From NCBI RefSeq assembly GCF_002933395.1, contig NZ_PKFN01000010.1, forward strand, positions 124,001-188,000: a stretch of 64,000 nucleotides of DNA. The letters run 5' to 3'. Shown piece after piece: positions 11,085-19,561 of this stretch. A model generated the notes under the pieces. That model was not told the origin of the DNA and made no database searches. It was given only the letters and a program-made list of their open reading frames with translations. The position numbers were made by a program, and so were the translations under genes. Each line of letters starts with the position of its first letter. The first letter of the stretch is position 1. Source of the DNA: Yoonia maritima (GTDB lineage Bacteria; Pseudomonadota; Alphaproteobacteria; Rhodobacterales; Rhodobacteraceae).

Positions 11085-12965
11085 TTAGCCGACTCGTTCA
11101 TTGTCAGCGCGTTTTACCGCGATGATAGACGAACGCGGCAACGTGCCTTCACCGTCAGGGAAAGGTGCGGCCGGGTGCTGGATACCAACAAACATCGTGC
11201 GTTTATCAGCCGACCACGTTAGGCCCGTAACCTCGGACCCGTTAGGACCCGTTAGGAAGCGTTCGATTTGGCCGGTAGCCGGGTCGCCAGCAAGCATCTG
11301 ATTATTGCCCATCCCGGCAAAATCACCTTCGTTGTCATCATCACCGTCGGTCTGAATCCACAGCAAACCTGTACTGTCGAACTGCATCCCGTCAGGCGAA
11401 TTAAACAGGTTACCTTCGTTCACATTTGCTGACCCGCCGTAGGCACCTTCGTGCACGGTGGGGTTACCCGCCATTACGTATAGATCCCATGCAAACGTAT
11501 CTGCAGCGTGATCGTCGTTGCTTGGGTACCAACGCACGATTTGACCATAGTTGTTTTCATCACGTGGGTTTGGACCGTTGGCCGCCGTGTCATCGCCGCC
11601 CGCATTTGGTTTGACACCACGGTTCTTGTTGTTGGTCAGGGCGCAATAAGCCTCGGCGGCGACAGGATTCACGGCAACCCACTCTGGGCGATCCATCGTC
11701 GTTGCGCCCACGTTAGACGCAGCCTGCCGCGTAAAGATCGCGATTTCGGCTTCGTCCATTCCGGTGGCTTCGGGCGTCAACGCAACCCATTCGCCTGTCA
11801 GGTCCGTGTTGAATTTCGCCACATAAAGCTGACCTTCATCAAGCAACGCAGATGTTGGGCCACCCGGAGTATAAACGCCAGCAGAGACGAATTTATACAG
11901 GAACTCACCACGCTCATCATCGCCCATGTAGACCACAACACGGCCATCAGGCGCGACAACGGCAGCCGCGTTTTCGTGCTTAAAGCGCCCAAGCGCAGTA
12001 TGCTTGATTGGTGTCGATGTTGGATCGGTTGGGTCGATCTCAACAATGTAACCAAAGCGATGCGGCTCGTTTGGGTTCTTTGATGTGTCGAAACGCGTAT
12101 CAAACTTTTCGTAAGCATAGCGACCTTCCATGCCGATGCCATAACGAGCGTAATCGTCAGGCGCGGTGAATTCAGGATCAGTCGAACCAAAATAGCCGTT
12201 AAAGTTTTCTTCGCATGTCAGGTAAGTGCCCCAAGGCGTCTTACCTGCACCACAGTTGTTCAGCGTGCCCAGCGCGGTCGTACCAGCAGGGTCGGCCTCT
12301 GTCTGAAGCAATGGGTGACCCGCGGCAGGGCCGGTAATTGTCATCGGGGTATTTTGCGTAATGCGGCGGTTCAAATCGCTGTCTTTGACAATAGCCCAAC
12401 CATCAGCACCTTCGGCGATTTCCATCACCGTCACGCCCTGCATGTTTTGCAGTGTGAGCACATCATCAGCGCTTGTCGTTTCGCCACCAGTGTGCGGCAG
12501 GTTCACCTTTGGATTTACGTATTCGTGGTTCACCGCGATGACCTGACGACCATCGACAACGAATGCCTCCATCCCGTCAGTGTTTTCACCGAATACACGG
12601 TCAGAGCTAGCAACCGAAACGCCCGTTTCTTGACTTAGCTCTTCTGCGTCCGAAAATAGCGGCTCTCCCCATTTCGCAAGCGCATGCCAGCTATAGCCAT
12701 CTGGAACGTGGATCGTGAAATCCGTCTGGGCCGCAATTGGCGTAAATGCAAAGCGGCTCGCTGTTTGTGCTTGTGCCGATGTGCCCGAAAGCAGACCGGC
12801 CCCCATCACAGCCGCACCAGACCCGTAAGCAACAACGCCAGTCAGGAACCCGCGACGCGACAAAGCGGCATCAACTACACCATCAAAATCAGTGGTTTCC
12901 GCAGCCGGGCGCTGCAGTTCATCCCATTCGTCCCAGGACAGATCATATGTATCGTTCGAATTCAT
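11085..12965 (-). CDS. phoX: PhoX-family alkaline phosphatase (DUF839), Tat-exported
   Basis: Periplasmic phosphatase that releases phosphate from organic esters. PhoX enzymes use iron and calcium, and dominate marine bacteria. The 626-residue product has a twin-arginine signal at about residues 36-68 (SRRGFLTGVVAYGSG, then AQA). The family core NNCGAGKTPWGTYLTCEEN holds a conserved cysteine expected to bind iron. Later motifs include EIDPTDPTSTP, YMGDDERGEFLYKFVS and DGMQFDSTGLLWIQTDG. Length is normal. A Pho-box-like sequence lies about 50 nt upstream. Identification is strong; activity is assumed from the family. Confidence 0.92.
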   Translation of the reverse strand: MNSNDTYDLSWDEWDELQRPAAETTDFDGVVDAALSRRGFLTGVVAYGSGAAVMGAGLLSGTSAQAQTASRFAFTPIAAQTDFTIHVPDGYSWHALAKWGEPLFSDAEELSQETGVSVASSDRVFGENTDGMEAFVVDGRQVIAVNHEYVNPKVNLPHTGGETTSADDVLTLQNMQGVTVMEIAEGADGWAIVKDSDLNRRITQNTPMTITGPAAGHPLLQTEADPAGTTALGTLNNCGAGKTPWGTYLTCEENFNGYFGSTDPEFTAPDDYARYGIGMEGRYAYEKFDTRFDTSKNPNEPHRFGYIVEIDPTDPTSTPIKHTALGRFKHENAAAVVAPDGRVVVYMGDDERGEFLYKFVSAGVYTPGGPTSALLDEGQLYVAKFNTDLTGEWVALTPEATGMDEAEIAIFTRQAASNVGATTMDRPEWVAVNPVAAEAYCALTNNKNRGVKPNAGGDDTAANGPNPRDENNYGQIVRWYPSNDDHAADTFAWDLYVMAGNPTVHEGAYGGSANVNEGNLFNSPDGMQFDSTGLLWIQTDGDDDNEGDFAGMGNNQMLAGDPATGQIERFLTGPNGSEVTGLTWSADKRTMFVGIQHPAAPFPDGEGTLPRSSIIAVKRADNERVG

Positions 12966-13014
12966 CGCGCTTGCTCCTTGCTGGCGTGTATCGCCGGGAA
13001 GCTAAGCGCGAATT

Positions 13015-13032
13015 TTTGCAGTTTCGTGACAG
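13015..13032 (-). promoter_or_regulatory. Pho-box-like site upstream of phoX
   Basis: On the minus strand CTGTCAC-GAAA-CTGCAAA matches the 7-4-7 PhoB box layout (CTGTCAT-N4-CTGTCAT) with 6/7 in the first half and 4/7 in the second. TAGCTT follows 10 nt later, about where a -10 would be. It lies 50 nt before the phoX ATG. PhoB control of phoX is known in other bacteria; this site is inferred. Confidence 0.5.
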
Positions 13033-13037
13033 TTTGG

Positions 13038-13057
13038 GCCGCCCTGCGACGGGCGGC
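13038..13057. terminator. GC-rich hairpin after parC
   Basis: GCCGCCC-TGCGAC-GGGCGGC, a perfect 7-bp stem just after the parC stop. There is no T tract on the minus strand, so it may be a Rho-dependent end or mRNA-stabilising structure rather than a classical terminator. Confidence 0.4.
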
Positions 13058-13062
13058 GGCAA

Positions 13063-15369
13063 TTAGTTGAACTTATTATCGCGTGGGAAACCACGTGGGG
13101 CCATCCGCCCAGCGCTGGCACGCTTGCCTGTCCACTCGTCTAGGTCCGTTTCTGTCCGTGTACGACCAGCCGGGTCAAGCCAGCTAAGCCCTGCTTCACG
13201 CGTGAACGTGGTTGCGTCAGACATACCGCCGTCTTTGTATTTTTGCAGACGGACACCTTTGCCGCGACCCATTTCGGGCAGTTCATCCAGCGGGAACACC
13301 AGCACCTTGCGGTTCTCACCGACGACAGCAACAGAATCACCATCGACGCGATGGCAAACGCGGGCAGCGCCGCTCGCAACGTTCAGCACCTGCTTACCCG
13401 TCCGGGTTTGCGCGATGATGTCATTTTCCGGCACAATAAACCCATTACCTTCGGCCGAGGCAAGCAACAGCTTAGCGCCGGGTTTATGGATCAGGATGTC
13501 GATGATTTCGGCCTCATTGGGCAGATCAATCATCAGGCGCAATGGTTCGCCCATGCCACGCCCACCCGGAAGGTTGGCGGCAGACACAGTGTAAAATCGG
13601 CCATTCGCACCAAACACCAACAGGCGATCCGTGGTTTCCGCATGAAAGATAAAGCGCGGACCATCACCGTCTTTGAACTTTAGTTCACGGGCGAGATCGA
13701 TATGCCCTGTCATGGCGCGAATCCAACCCATCTTTGAGCAAACAACAGTGATCGGTTCTTTTTCGATCATCGCCTCAAGCGGAACTTCTACCACTTCGGC
13801 AGCTTCGGCGAATTGCGTACGACGCGCACCACCAACACTATCGCGACCGAACACCTTGCGGGTTTCACGCAGTTGCTCGGCGATTTTGGACCATTGCAGG
13901 TCTTCGCTAGCAAGCAATTCTTCGATACTTGCACGTTCCGCACGCAATGCATCACGTTCGGCAACCAGTTCCATTTCTTCAAGGCGGCGCAAGCTGCGCA
14001 GACGCATGTTCAAAATGGCCTCGGCTTGCGTTTCCGTTAGCGCAACTTCGGGGTCGCCCCCTACAGGCGATTGGTAATCAGCCTCGGAGGTGGCGCGAAC
14101 ATGTTCCTTAGCCCAATCTTCGGCCATCAACGCCTTTTTCGGGTCGTCATCATAGCGGATGATATCAATCACGCGATCCAAATGCAGGAACGCGATAATG
14201 AAACCTTCCAAGACTTCGAGACGGTGATCGATCTTTTCAAGACGATACTGACTGCGACGCGCCAGCACTTCGCGGCGATGATCAAGAAACGCACGCAACA
14301 CTTCCTTGAGCGAACAAACCTTGGGGGTCACACCGTCAATCAGCACGTTCATGTTGAGGCTAAACCGCGTTTCCAGATCAGAATTGCGGAACAACATGCC
14401 CATCATGACTTCTGGATCGACGGTTTTTGCGCGTGGCTCTAGTACAATACGGATGTCGTCAGCAGATTCGTCGCGGACATCGGCCAGCAATGGTACTTTC
14501 TTCAACTGGATAACTTCGGCCAGCTTTTCAATCAGCTTCGACTTTTGAACCTGATACGGAATTTCGGAAACGACAACCTGCCATGTGCCACGGCCAAGGT
14601 CTTCGACCTCCCACTTTGCGCGCAAACGGAACGCGCCGCGTCCCGTACGATAGGCGTTCGCGATATTTTCAGGCGGCTCAACAATCACACCCCCGGTCGG
14701 GAAATCTGGACCTGGGATATAGTTCAAGAGCGTATCGTCACGGGCATCCGGCGTTTTGATCAGATGCAAACATGCGTCAATCAATTCGTGCAGGTTATGC
14801 GGCGGAATGTTCGTCGCCATACCAACAGCGATCCCGCTTGAGCCGTTAGCCAACAGGTTCGGGAAGGTCGCAGGCAGAACCGAAGGCTCTGTCAGGCGGC
14901 CATCATAGTTGTCGCGAAAATCAACGGAATCTTCGGATAGACCTTCCAGCAACGCTTCTGCGGCGGCGGTCATCCGGGCTTCTGTGTAACGCGACGCAGC
15001 GGGGTTATCGCCGTCGATGTTACCAAAGTTACCCTGCCCGTCGACAAGCGGATAACGCACGTTGAAATCCTGTGCGAGGCGGGCCATCGCATCATAGATG
15101 GCCATATCACCATGTGGGTGGAAATCACCCATGGTGTCACCGCTGATTTTAGCTGACTTCAGGAAACCACCCGTCGGCGATAGGCGCAGTCGGCTCATTG
15201 CATACAGGATGCGTCGGTGAACAGGCTTTAGCCCGTCACGCGCATCCGGCAAAGCACGGTGCATGATCGTTGACAGCGCATAGGTCAGGTAGCGATCACC
15301 AATAGCCTTGCGAAGCGTTTCAGTCGTATCGATTGGCCCCATTGCGGGCTCACTGCTCTTATCATTCAT
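13063..15369 (-). CDS. parC: DNA topoisomerase IV subunit A
   Basis: Breaks and rejoins DNA to decatenate sister chromosomes, with ParE. The ATG at 15369 gives 768 residues (MNDKSSEPAMGPIDTTETLR). The frame is open for another 97 codons upstream, but that extension is not ParC-like and overlaps the divergent SH3 gene's promoter region. The active-site tyrosine lies in AASRYTEARMT, the quinolone region reads GDTMGDFHPHGDMAIYDAM, and the C-terminal pinwheel repeats follow from about residue 500. The ParC-type C-terminus distinguishes it from GyrA. A clear Shine-Dalgarno is not visible. Confidence 0.95.
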   Translation of the reverse strand: MNDKSSEPAMGPIDTTETLRKAIGDRYLTYALSTIMHRALPDARDGLKPVHRRILYAMSRLRLSPTGGFLKSAKISGDTMGDFHPHGDMAIYDAMARLAQDFNVRYPLVDGQGNFGNIDGDNPAASRYTEARMTAAAEALLEGLSEDSVDFRDNYDGRLTEPSVLPATFPNLLANGSSGIAVGMATNIPPHNLHELIDACLHLIKTPDARDDTLLNYIPGPDFPTGGVIVEPPENIANAYRTGRGAFRLRAKWEVEDLGRGTWQVVVSEIPYQVQKSKLIEKLAEVIQLKKVPLLADVRDESADDIRIVLEPRAKTVDPEVMMGMLFRNSDLETRFSLNMNVLIDGVTPKVCSLKEVLRAFLDHRREVLARRSQYRLEKIDHRLEVLEGFIIAFLHLDRVIDIIRYDDDPKKALMAEDWAKEHVRATSEADYQSPVGGDPEVALTETQAEAILNMRLRSLRRLEEMELVAERDALRAERASIEELLASEDLQWSKIAEQLRETRKVFGRDSVGGARRTQFAEAAEVVEVPLEAMIEKEPITVVCSKMGWIRAMTGHIDLARELKFKDGDGPRFIFHAETTDRLLVFGANGRFYTVSAANLPGGRGMGEPLRLMIDLPNEAEIIDILIHKPGAKLLLASAEGNGFIVPENDIIAQTRTGKQVLNVASGAARVCHRVDGDSVAVVGENRKVLVFPLDELPEMGRGKGVRLQKYKDGGMSDATTFTREAGLSWLDPAGRTRTETDLDEWTGKRASAGRMAPRGFPRDNKFN

Positions 15370-15502
15370 GACAATTTGTTTAGCGGGCGGAAAATCTGGC
15401 GTAAAGCAGAGAAAATTCCCCGTTTTTGGTAACGTGATCTCTGCGCATCTAGAGGCACACCAGTTTTTACGATTCGAAGTAACCCTTTGGGGGAATGTAC
15501 CA

Positions 15503-16009
15503 GTGACCAAGTTGTTAATAGTGACCAGCCTATTCCTTGTTTGGGCTATGTTTGAAATGTCTGGCGGACAGTCCTTTGCCCCCGGGACTGCCCGTACAGA
15601 CAACGCCATCCAAGAATCGGACGTCTTGATTGAAAAGACACGACTGCCAGCCGTGACCACTGTGTCGCTTGAACAGGCGGTTAGCGTCGAAGAAGCCCTA
15701 ACCGACGCATCTTATGTCCCATTCAACGCGCCAATCATTAGCCACGATCCGCAAGCTCCAAGTGTGTTGCTCGCATCGTATGCCGAACCTGTCACAATGA
15801 CCGATGCAACCTTGGTGCGCGATATACGTCGCGTTACGGGTGACAGCGTTAACGTGCGTCAAGGCGCAGGAACCCAGCACAGCGTCGTTGGCAAAGCGAA
15901 CCGCGGCGACGAAGCCGAAGTACTGACAGTTGATGGCGATTGGGCCCAAGTTCACCTGATCAGCACCGGCGAGACTGGCTGGATGGCGTCCTGGCTTTTG
16001 ACTGAATAA
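15503..16009 (+). CDS. SH3-domain protein with N-terminal anchor, paralog A
   Basis: 168 residues from a GTG at 15503, chosen because GGGGGA lies 8 nt upstream and the N-terminus VTKLLIVTSLFLVWAMFEMSGG aligns with paralog B. The longer frame back to 15308 runs into parC and is rejected. It has an N-terminal hydrophobic segment (signal anchor or signal peptide), a variable middle, and a C-terminal bacterial SH3 domain at about residues 105-168 (RRVTGDSVNVRQGAGTQHSVVG to GWMASWLLT). Such domains bind peptidoglycan or peptides; the exact role is unknown. It is divergent from parC and 92 nt before paralog B. Confidence 0.8.
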   Translation: MTKLLIVTSLFLVWAMFEMSGGQSFAPGTARTDNAIQESDVLIEKTRLPAVTTVSLEQAVSVEEALTDASYVPFNAPIISHDPQAPSVLLASYAEPVTMTDATLVRDIRRVTGDSVNVRQGAGTQHSVVGKANRGDEAEVLTVDGDWAQVHLISTGETGWMASWLLTE

Positions 16010-16101
16010 CCAACCCACTCACGACCAGCGTTCAAACATATTTGGGAACTTTCGTGCCGCTTTGGTGTTCTTTTAGCAACACAGCAACGGAAGACCCAAA
16101 G

Positions 16102-16614
16102 ATGTACAAGTTTATCATTTCAACCACATTATTATTCGCTTGGGCCTTCTTTGAAATTTCGGGCGGGTTCGATTTTGAACCGGGCTGCAACGGTTGCGAT
16201 GTAACTGCGAACGACGTGATCAGTGAGCATCCTAGCACCTCTAGCCGTCAACATATCGCCGCATTTCCGGTCAACAATTACGACTACGTACCGTTTCACG
16301 AACCCATCATCGAAGCAGAGAAACCCGTTGTGACGGCACAGGTGATGCCATCATCTGCGATGGTCGTTCAGGCATCTTTTTCCACTGACGATACGACAGG
16401 TCCGCAACCTCAGAAGCCGCGCCAAGACCTGCGCGTCGTCACTGGCGACTGGGTGAACATTCGCGATGGTGCAGGCACCGGCTTTGCTGTCATGGACACT
16501 GTGCCCCATGGAACCGAAACGGAACTGCTTGATATGCAGGGCGACTGGGTCAAGGTGCGCTTGCTCGAAAGCAACGAAATCGGCTGGATCGCGTCATGGC
16601 TGATCAGTGACTAA
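16102..16614 (+). CDS. SH3-domain protein with N-terminal anchor, paralog B
   Basis: 170 residues from the ATG at 16102 (GGAAG 10 nt upstream), preferred over an in-frame ATG 60 nt earlier. Same plan as paralog A: hydrophobic N-terminus (FIISTTLLFAWAFFEISGG), variable middle with DYVPFHEPII matching A's SYVPFNAPII, and an SH3 domain (RVVTGDWVNIRDGAGTGFAV to GWIASWLIS). Two cysteines (CNGC) just after the anchor are absent from A. The pair is a tandem duplication. Location is probably periplasmic, membrane-tethered; function is unknown. Confidence 0.8.
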   Translation: MYKFIISTTLLFAWAFFEISGGFDFEPGCNGCDVTANDVISEHPSTSSRQHIAAFPVNNYDYVPFHEPIIEAEKPVVTAQVMPSSAMVVQASFSTDDTTGPQPQKPRQDLRVVTGDWVNIRDGAGTGFAVMDTVPHGTETELLDMQGDWVKVRLLESNEIGWIASWLISD

Positions 16615-16657
16615 CCCTTTGCTTGCCACATCGCACTGAACACGGCACACATGCCGC

Positions 16658-17485
16658 ATGACACAAAAAACCATTCTTATCACAGGCTGTTCATCCGGAA
16701 TCGGGTACGATGCAGCACATGGATTGCGGGACGCCGGGTGGCGCGTCTTTGCCAGCTGCCGCCAACAGCTAGATTGCGATAGGTTAAAAAGCGAAGGCTT
16801 CGAAAGCCCGCTTATCGACTACGCTAACGGTGAAACCATCGTTAACGGGCTGACAGAGGTGCTTGAGGCGACAGGCGGCACGCTAGACGCGCTATACAAT
16901 AACGGTGCCTTCGCCTGCCCCGGCGCCGTCGAGGATTTGCCAACAGACGGCCTGCGTGCGATCTTTGAAACCAACGTCTTTGGCTATCATGAACTGACAC
17001 GACACGTGATTCCGGTGATGCGCGCCCAAGGGCATGGGCGGATCATCAACTGTTCTTCTGTGCTTGGACTGGTCCCGCTCAAATGGCGTGGGGCGTATGT
17101 TTCGACCAAATTCGCGCTTGAGGGTCTTACTGACGTTCTTCGGATTGAAATGCACGGCACCCCGATCAAAATCATCTTAGTCGAGCCGGGACCGATCACA
17201 TCAGACATTCGCAAAAACGCGATTCCGCATTTCGAAAAATGGATCGACTGGGAAAACTCTGCACGAGCTGACGAATACAAAGATGTCATGTCACGGCTTT
17301 ATACGGACAGCGGACCCGACAAATTCGAATTATCGGCCTCAGCGGTCACCAAGAAACTGCTGCACGCACTGACATCTGCACGCCCCAAACCGCGCTATTA
17401 CGTCACAACGCCGACCTATCTTATGGGGTTTTTGCGACGTATCCTGCCAACGCGTTGGTTGGACGCATTGATTTTGCGCGGCTAA
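16658..17485 (+). CDS. Short-chain dehydrogenase/reductase
   Basis: NAD(P)-dependent oxidoreductase of the classical SDR family, 275 residues. The cofactor motif is TGCSSGIG (residues 9-16), NNGA marks the central strand (about 80), the catalytic serine lies in NCSSVLG, and YVSTK provides Tyr and Lys. Arg in SCR after the second strand suggests NADPH preference. The C-terminus (YYVTTPTYLMGFLRRILPTRW) is hydrophobic and basic, perhaps membrane-associated. Substrate is unknown. It is 43 nt downstream of SH3 paralog B and may be cotranscribed. Confidence 0.88.
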   Translation: MTQKTILITGCSSGIGYDAAHGLRDAGWRVFASCRQQLDCDRLKSEGFESPLIDYANGETIVNGLTEVLEATGGTLDALYNNGAFACPGAVEDLPTDGLRAIFETNVFGYHELTRHVIPVMRAQGHGRIINCSSVLGLVPLKWRGAYVSTKFALEGLTDVLRIEMHGTPIKIILVEPGPITSDIRKNAIPHFEKWIDWENSARADEYKDVMSRLYTDSGPDKFELSASAVTKKLLHALTSARPKPRYYVTTPTYLMGFLRRILPTRWLDALILRG

Positions 17486-17546
17486 GGGGTTTCTTTGCCG
17501 CAAATGCCAGCTACATGGCTGACAATGCTCTTGAAGGATAAGACAC

Positions 17547-17753
17547 ATGGCGAATGACCCGTTTTTTTGGATCGTTGCAATCGCAGCGCTGGCCGTATTG
17601 GCGATTTTACTGTTTGGCATAGGTACATTCGGCAAAGGCGGCGAATTTAATCGGAAATACGCCAATAAAATCATGCGCTGGCGGATTGGGGCACAGTTTT
17701 TTGCCGTCATCCTGATCGTTGCATTCGCATATCTTCGCAGCCGAGGGGGCTGA
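17547..17753 (+). CDS. Small protein with two transmembrane helices (HIG1-like)
   Basis: 68 residues with two membrane helices (FFWIVAIAALAVLAILLFGI and IGAQFFAVILIVAFAYL) joined by GKGGEFNRKYANKIMRWR. This matches the small twin-transmembrane family related to HIG_1_N, common in Rhodobacterales; some relatives are linked to respiratory complexes. AAGGATAAGACAC precedes the ATG. It is immediately followed (3 nt) by the cobalamin adenosyltransferase, a pairing I remember from relatives. The role is unproven. Confidence 0.8.
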   Translation: MANDPFFWIVAIAALAVLAILLFGIGTFGKGGEFNRKYANKIMRWRIGAQFFAVILIVAFAYLRSRGG

Positions 17754-17756
17754 ACC

Positions 17757-18329
17757 ATGGTCGTTCTAAATAAGATTTATACCAAAACGGGTGATGCGGG
17801 TAAAACCGCGCTTGGGAATGGTGACCGCGTTGCCAAACATGCGCTACGCGTGAATTCATACGGCACCGTCGATGAAACAAACGCGACTGTCGGATTGGCG
17901 CGCCTACATGCGTCCGGTGAAATCGACGCGCAATTGGCGATGATCCAAAATGATCTGTTCGATTTAGGCGCTGACCTTTGCCGCCCCGACATGGAGAAAG
18001 ACGCCGAAGCCGAATACCCAGTGTTACGCATGTCGACAGCACAGGTGGAACGGCTTGAGATCGAAATCGACGCCATGACCGCCCGCGTAGACCCGCTGCG
18101 CAGTTTCGTGTTGCCAGGCGGTTCTGCTTTGGCCGCGCATCTACACCTTTGCCGCACCGTATCACGCCGCGCAGAGCGTCTTGCCGTTGAGCTATCAGGC
18201 GCTGAACCTGTGAATCCGGTCGCCGTAAAATACCTAAACCGCTTGTCTGATTGGTTTTTCCAAGCCAGCCGCATCGCCAACGCGAACGGCAAAGAAGACG
18301 TGCTTTGGGTGCCCGGCGCGAACCGTTAG
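17757..18329 (+). CDS. Cob(I)yrinic acid a,c-diamide adenosyltransferase, PduO type
   Basis: Transfers adenosyl from ATP to cob(I)alamin. The 190-residue product has the N-terminal ATP motif TKTGDAGKTALGNGDRVAKH, DETNA, and C-terminal RTVSRRAERLAVEL and YLNRLSDWFFQASRIAN, all PduO-type hallmarks. Length is normal. Adenosylcobalamin would serve mutases such as those of the ethylmalonyl-CoA pathway, which the mcd gene at 38 kb suggests is present. In relatives this gene often precedes etfBA. Confidence 0.93.
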   Translation: MVVLNKIYTKTGDAGKTALGNGDRVAKHALRVNSYGTVDETNATVGLARLHASGEIDAQLAMIQNDLFDLGADLCRPDMEKDAEAEYPVLRMSTAQVERLEIEIDAMTARVDPLRSFVLPGGSALAAHLHLCRTVSRRAERLAVELSGAEPVNPVAVKYLNRLSDWFFQASRIANANGKEDVLWVPGANR

Positions 18330-18429
18330 AGCCGCAAGACATCATGCCCTGTATCAAACCGGATAGTTGTTTACACTGATTACGCTGCCAGTCTAAAATC
18401 CCATCTAAATTAACGATGGGAAATAATAG

Positions 18430-19242
18430 ATGGGTTTGCCAACGATCGGCATGTTTTGGGACGGGCCACCGCTAGGGTTTGTTGAGCGGCTTTGTTTAAC
18501 GTCTTTTATACATGCCGGACATCCTGTGGTCCTTTTCTCATACGGGAAAGTAGAAAACGCCCCTGACGGCGTGGAACTCGCGTCTGCAACTGACATTCTG
18601 GCCAAACCGAAAGAAATGGTACGGCATGGCCGTACCGGAAGTCCTGCGATTTACGCCGATAAATTCCGATATCATTTATTGGCCCAAAATGAAGGGATGA
18701 TATGGTCTGACACTGATGCGTATTGCTTAAAGCCCTTCGCGCCCAACGCAGGATATTTCTTTGGCCGTGAGTCCGATAAAATCATCGCAAACGGCGTCAT
18801 GGCGCTTCCTTCAAAATCAGCGACGCTGAATGACTTGATTAGTTTTTGCGAAGACGAATATGCGATTCCAACTTGGATGATGCCTAAGCACGTCAAAGAA
18901 ATGGAAGAACGACAGGCAAATAACGACCCAATGCATGTGTCTGAAATGCCGTGGGGTGCATGGGGACCAAAGGCACTATCACATTTCTTAAAGAAAAATG
19001 ATGAGTTCAAATATTCTTTGGCTCCTCATGTGCTTTATCCCGTGCCCTTCGAAGACCGTCGCATCTATTTCCGTGAGGCCTGGAAAACATGGAAACGTGT
19101 ACAAGACGACACCGTTTCCATTCATTTTTATGGACGCCGTGTAAGAGAGCGCCTGAAGAACCGGTTTAAAGGTGGCCCCCCGGAAGATTCTGTGCTTGCT
19201 GAATTGGCCCAAAAGCACGGGGTTCCTATTGGCCCCCAATAA
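18430..19242 (+). CDS. GT32-like glycosyltransferase-related protein
   Basis: 270 residues, cytoplasmic with no signal peptide. MIWSDTDAYCLKPF contains a DxD-type motif (SDTD) as in glycosyltransferases with a DXD sugar-binding fold such as GT32. ADKFRYHLL and PWGAWGPKALSHFL also fit that group. It probably acts on a surface polysaccharide, but substrate and donor are unknown. It lies between the adenosyltransferase and etfBA, where relatives often have no such gene, and is followed by a palindromic repeat. GGAAATAATAG precedes the ATG. Confidence 0.65.
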   Translation: MGLPTIGMFWDGPPLGFVERLCLTSFIHAGHPVVLFSYGKVENAPDGVELASATDILAKPKEMVRHGRTGSPAIYADKFRYHLLAQNEGMIWSDTDAYCLKPFAPNAGYFFGRESDKIIANGVMALPSKSATLNDLISFCEDEYAIPTWMMPKHVKEMEERQANNDPMHVSEMPWGAWGPKALSHFLKKNDEFKYSLAPHVLYPVPFEDRRIYFREAWKTWKRVQDDTVSIHFYGRRVRERLKNRFKGGPPEDSVLAELAQKHGVPIGPQ

Positions 19243-19255
19243 GCCCTTAAGCAGT

Positions 19256-19277
19256 GGTGGGTTAAAACCCACCCTAC
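19256..19277. repeat. Palindromic repeat, copy 2 of 4
   Basis: GGTGGGTT-AA-AACCCACC followed by CTAC, 13 nt after the glycosyltransferase-like gene. Same family as 5932, 36559 and 37149. It may serve as a transcript end for the upstream gene. Confidence 0.75.
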
Positions 19278-19561
19278 GTGCGACACGCCATGATGCGCGA
19301 TAGCGGGATAAATGCTATCCCATTATCCATAAGCGTTATCATCACACCTACTCTTTAACTCGCCCCGCACATTCCCTGTTTCGCTGACACCAAGCGTCAG
19401 CTGCGATTATTTCTCTCTACGCCGAGCAACCTGACGTAAACGTCAAGAACGTGACGTCCCTGCCCCTTACCGCGTCGATTTTGCACTTTTGTCACCTGCG
19501 CTGAACGGCTAACAACGTTCTGAGACAGATAAAGATCAATTTTCTTGGGAGAGAAACGCAG
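19278..19561. other. Regulatory region upstream of etfBA
   Basis: No gene is seen. It contains a hairpin GGGATA-AATGC-TATCCC (19305-19321), an arm pair CTGAC/GTCAG (about 19384-19400), and a cluster of TGACGT half-sites (19432-19457). GGGAGAG lies 8 nt before the etfB ATG. Confidence 0.55.
19432..19457 (+). promoter_or_regulatory. TGACGT-type operator candidate upstream of etfB
   Basis: TGACGT-AA-ACGTCA is a perfect inverted repeat with a 2-nt spacer, and a third TGACGT follows at 19452. The ACGT-NA-ACGT layout resembles, as I remember it, the operators of MerR-family LiuR, which controls branched-chain and fatty-acid degradation and often etfBA. The regulator here is inferred. Confidence 0.45.

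Noticed and set aside
13063-15369. Alternative call of gyrA
   Set aside because: Length of 768 residues and the C-terminal sequence without a GyrA box fit ParC.
15370-15660. N-terminal extension of parC by 97 codons
   Set aside because: It has no ParC similarity and would overlap the divergent SH3 gene; the ATG at 15369 gives the canonical start.
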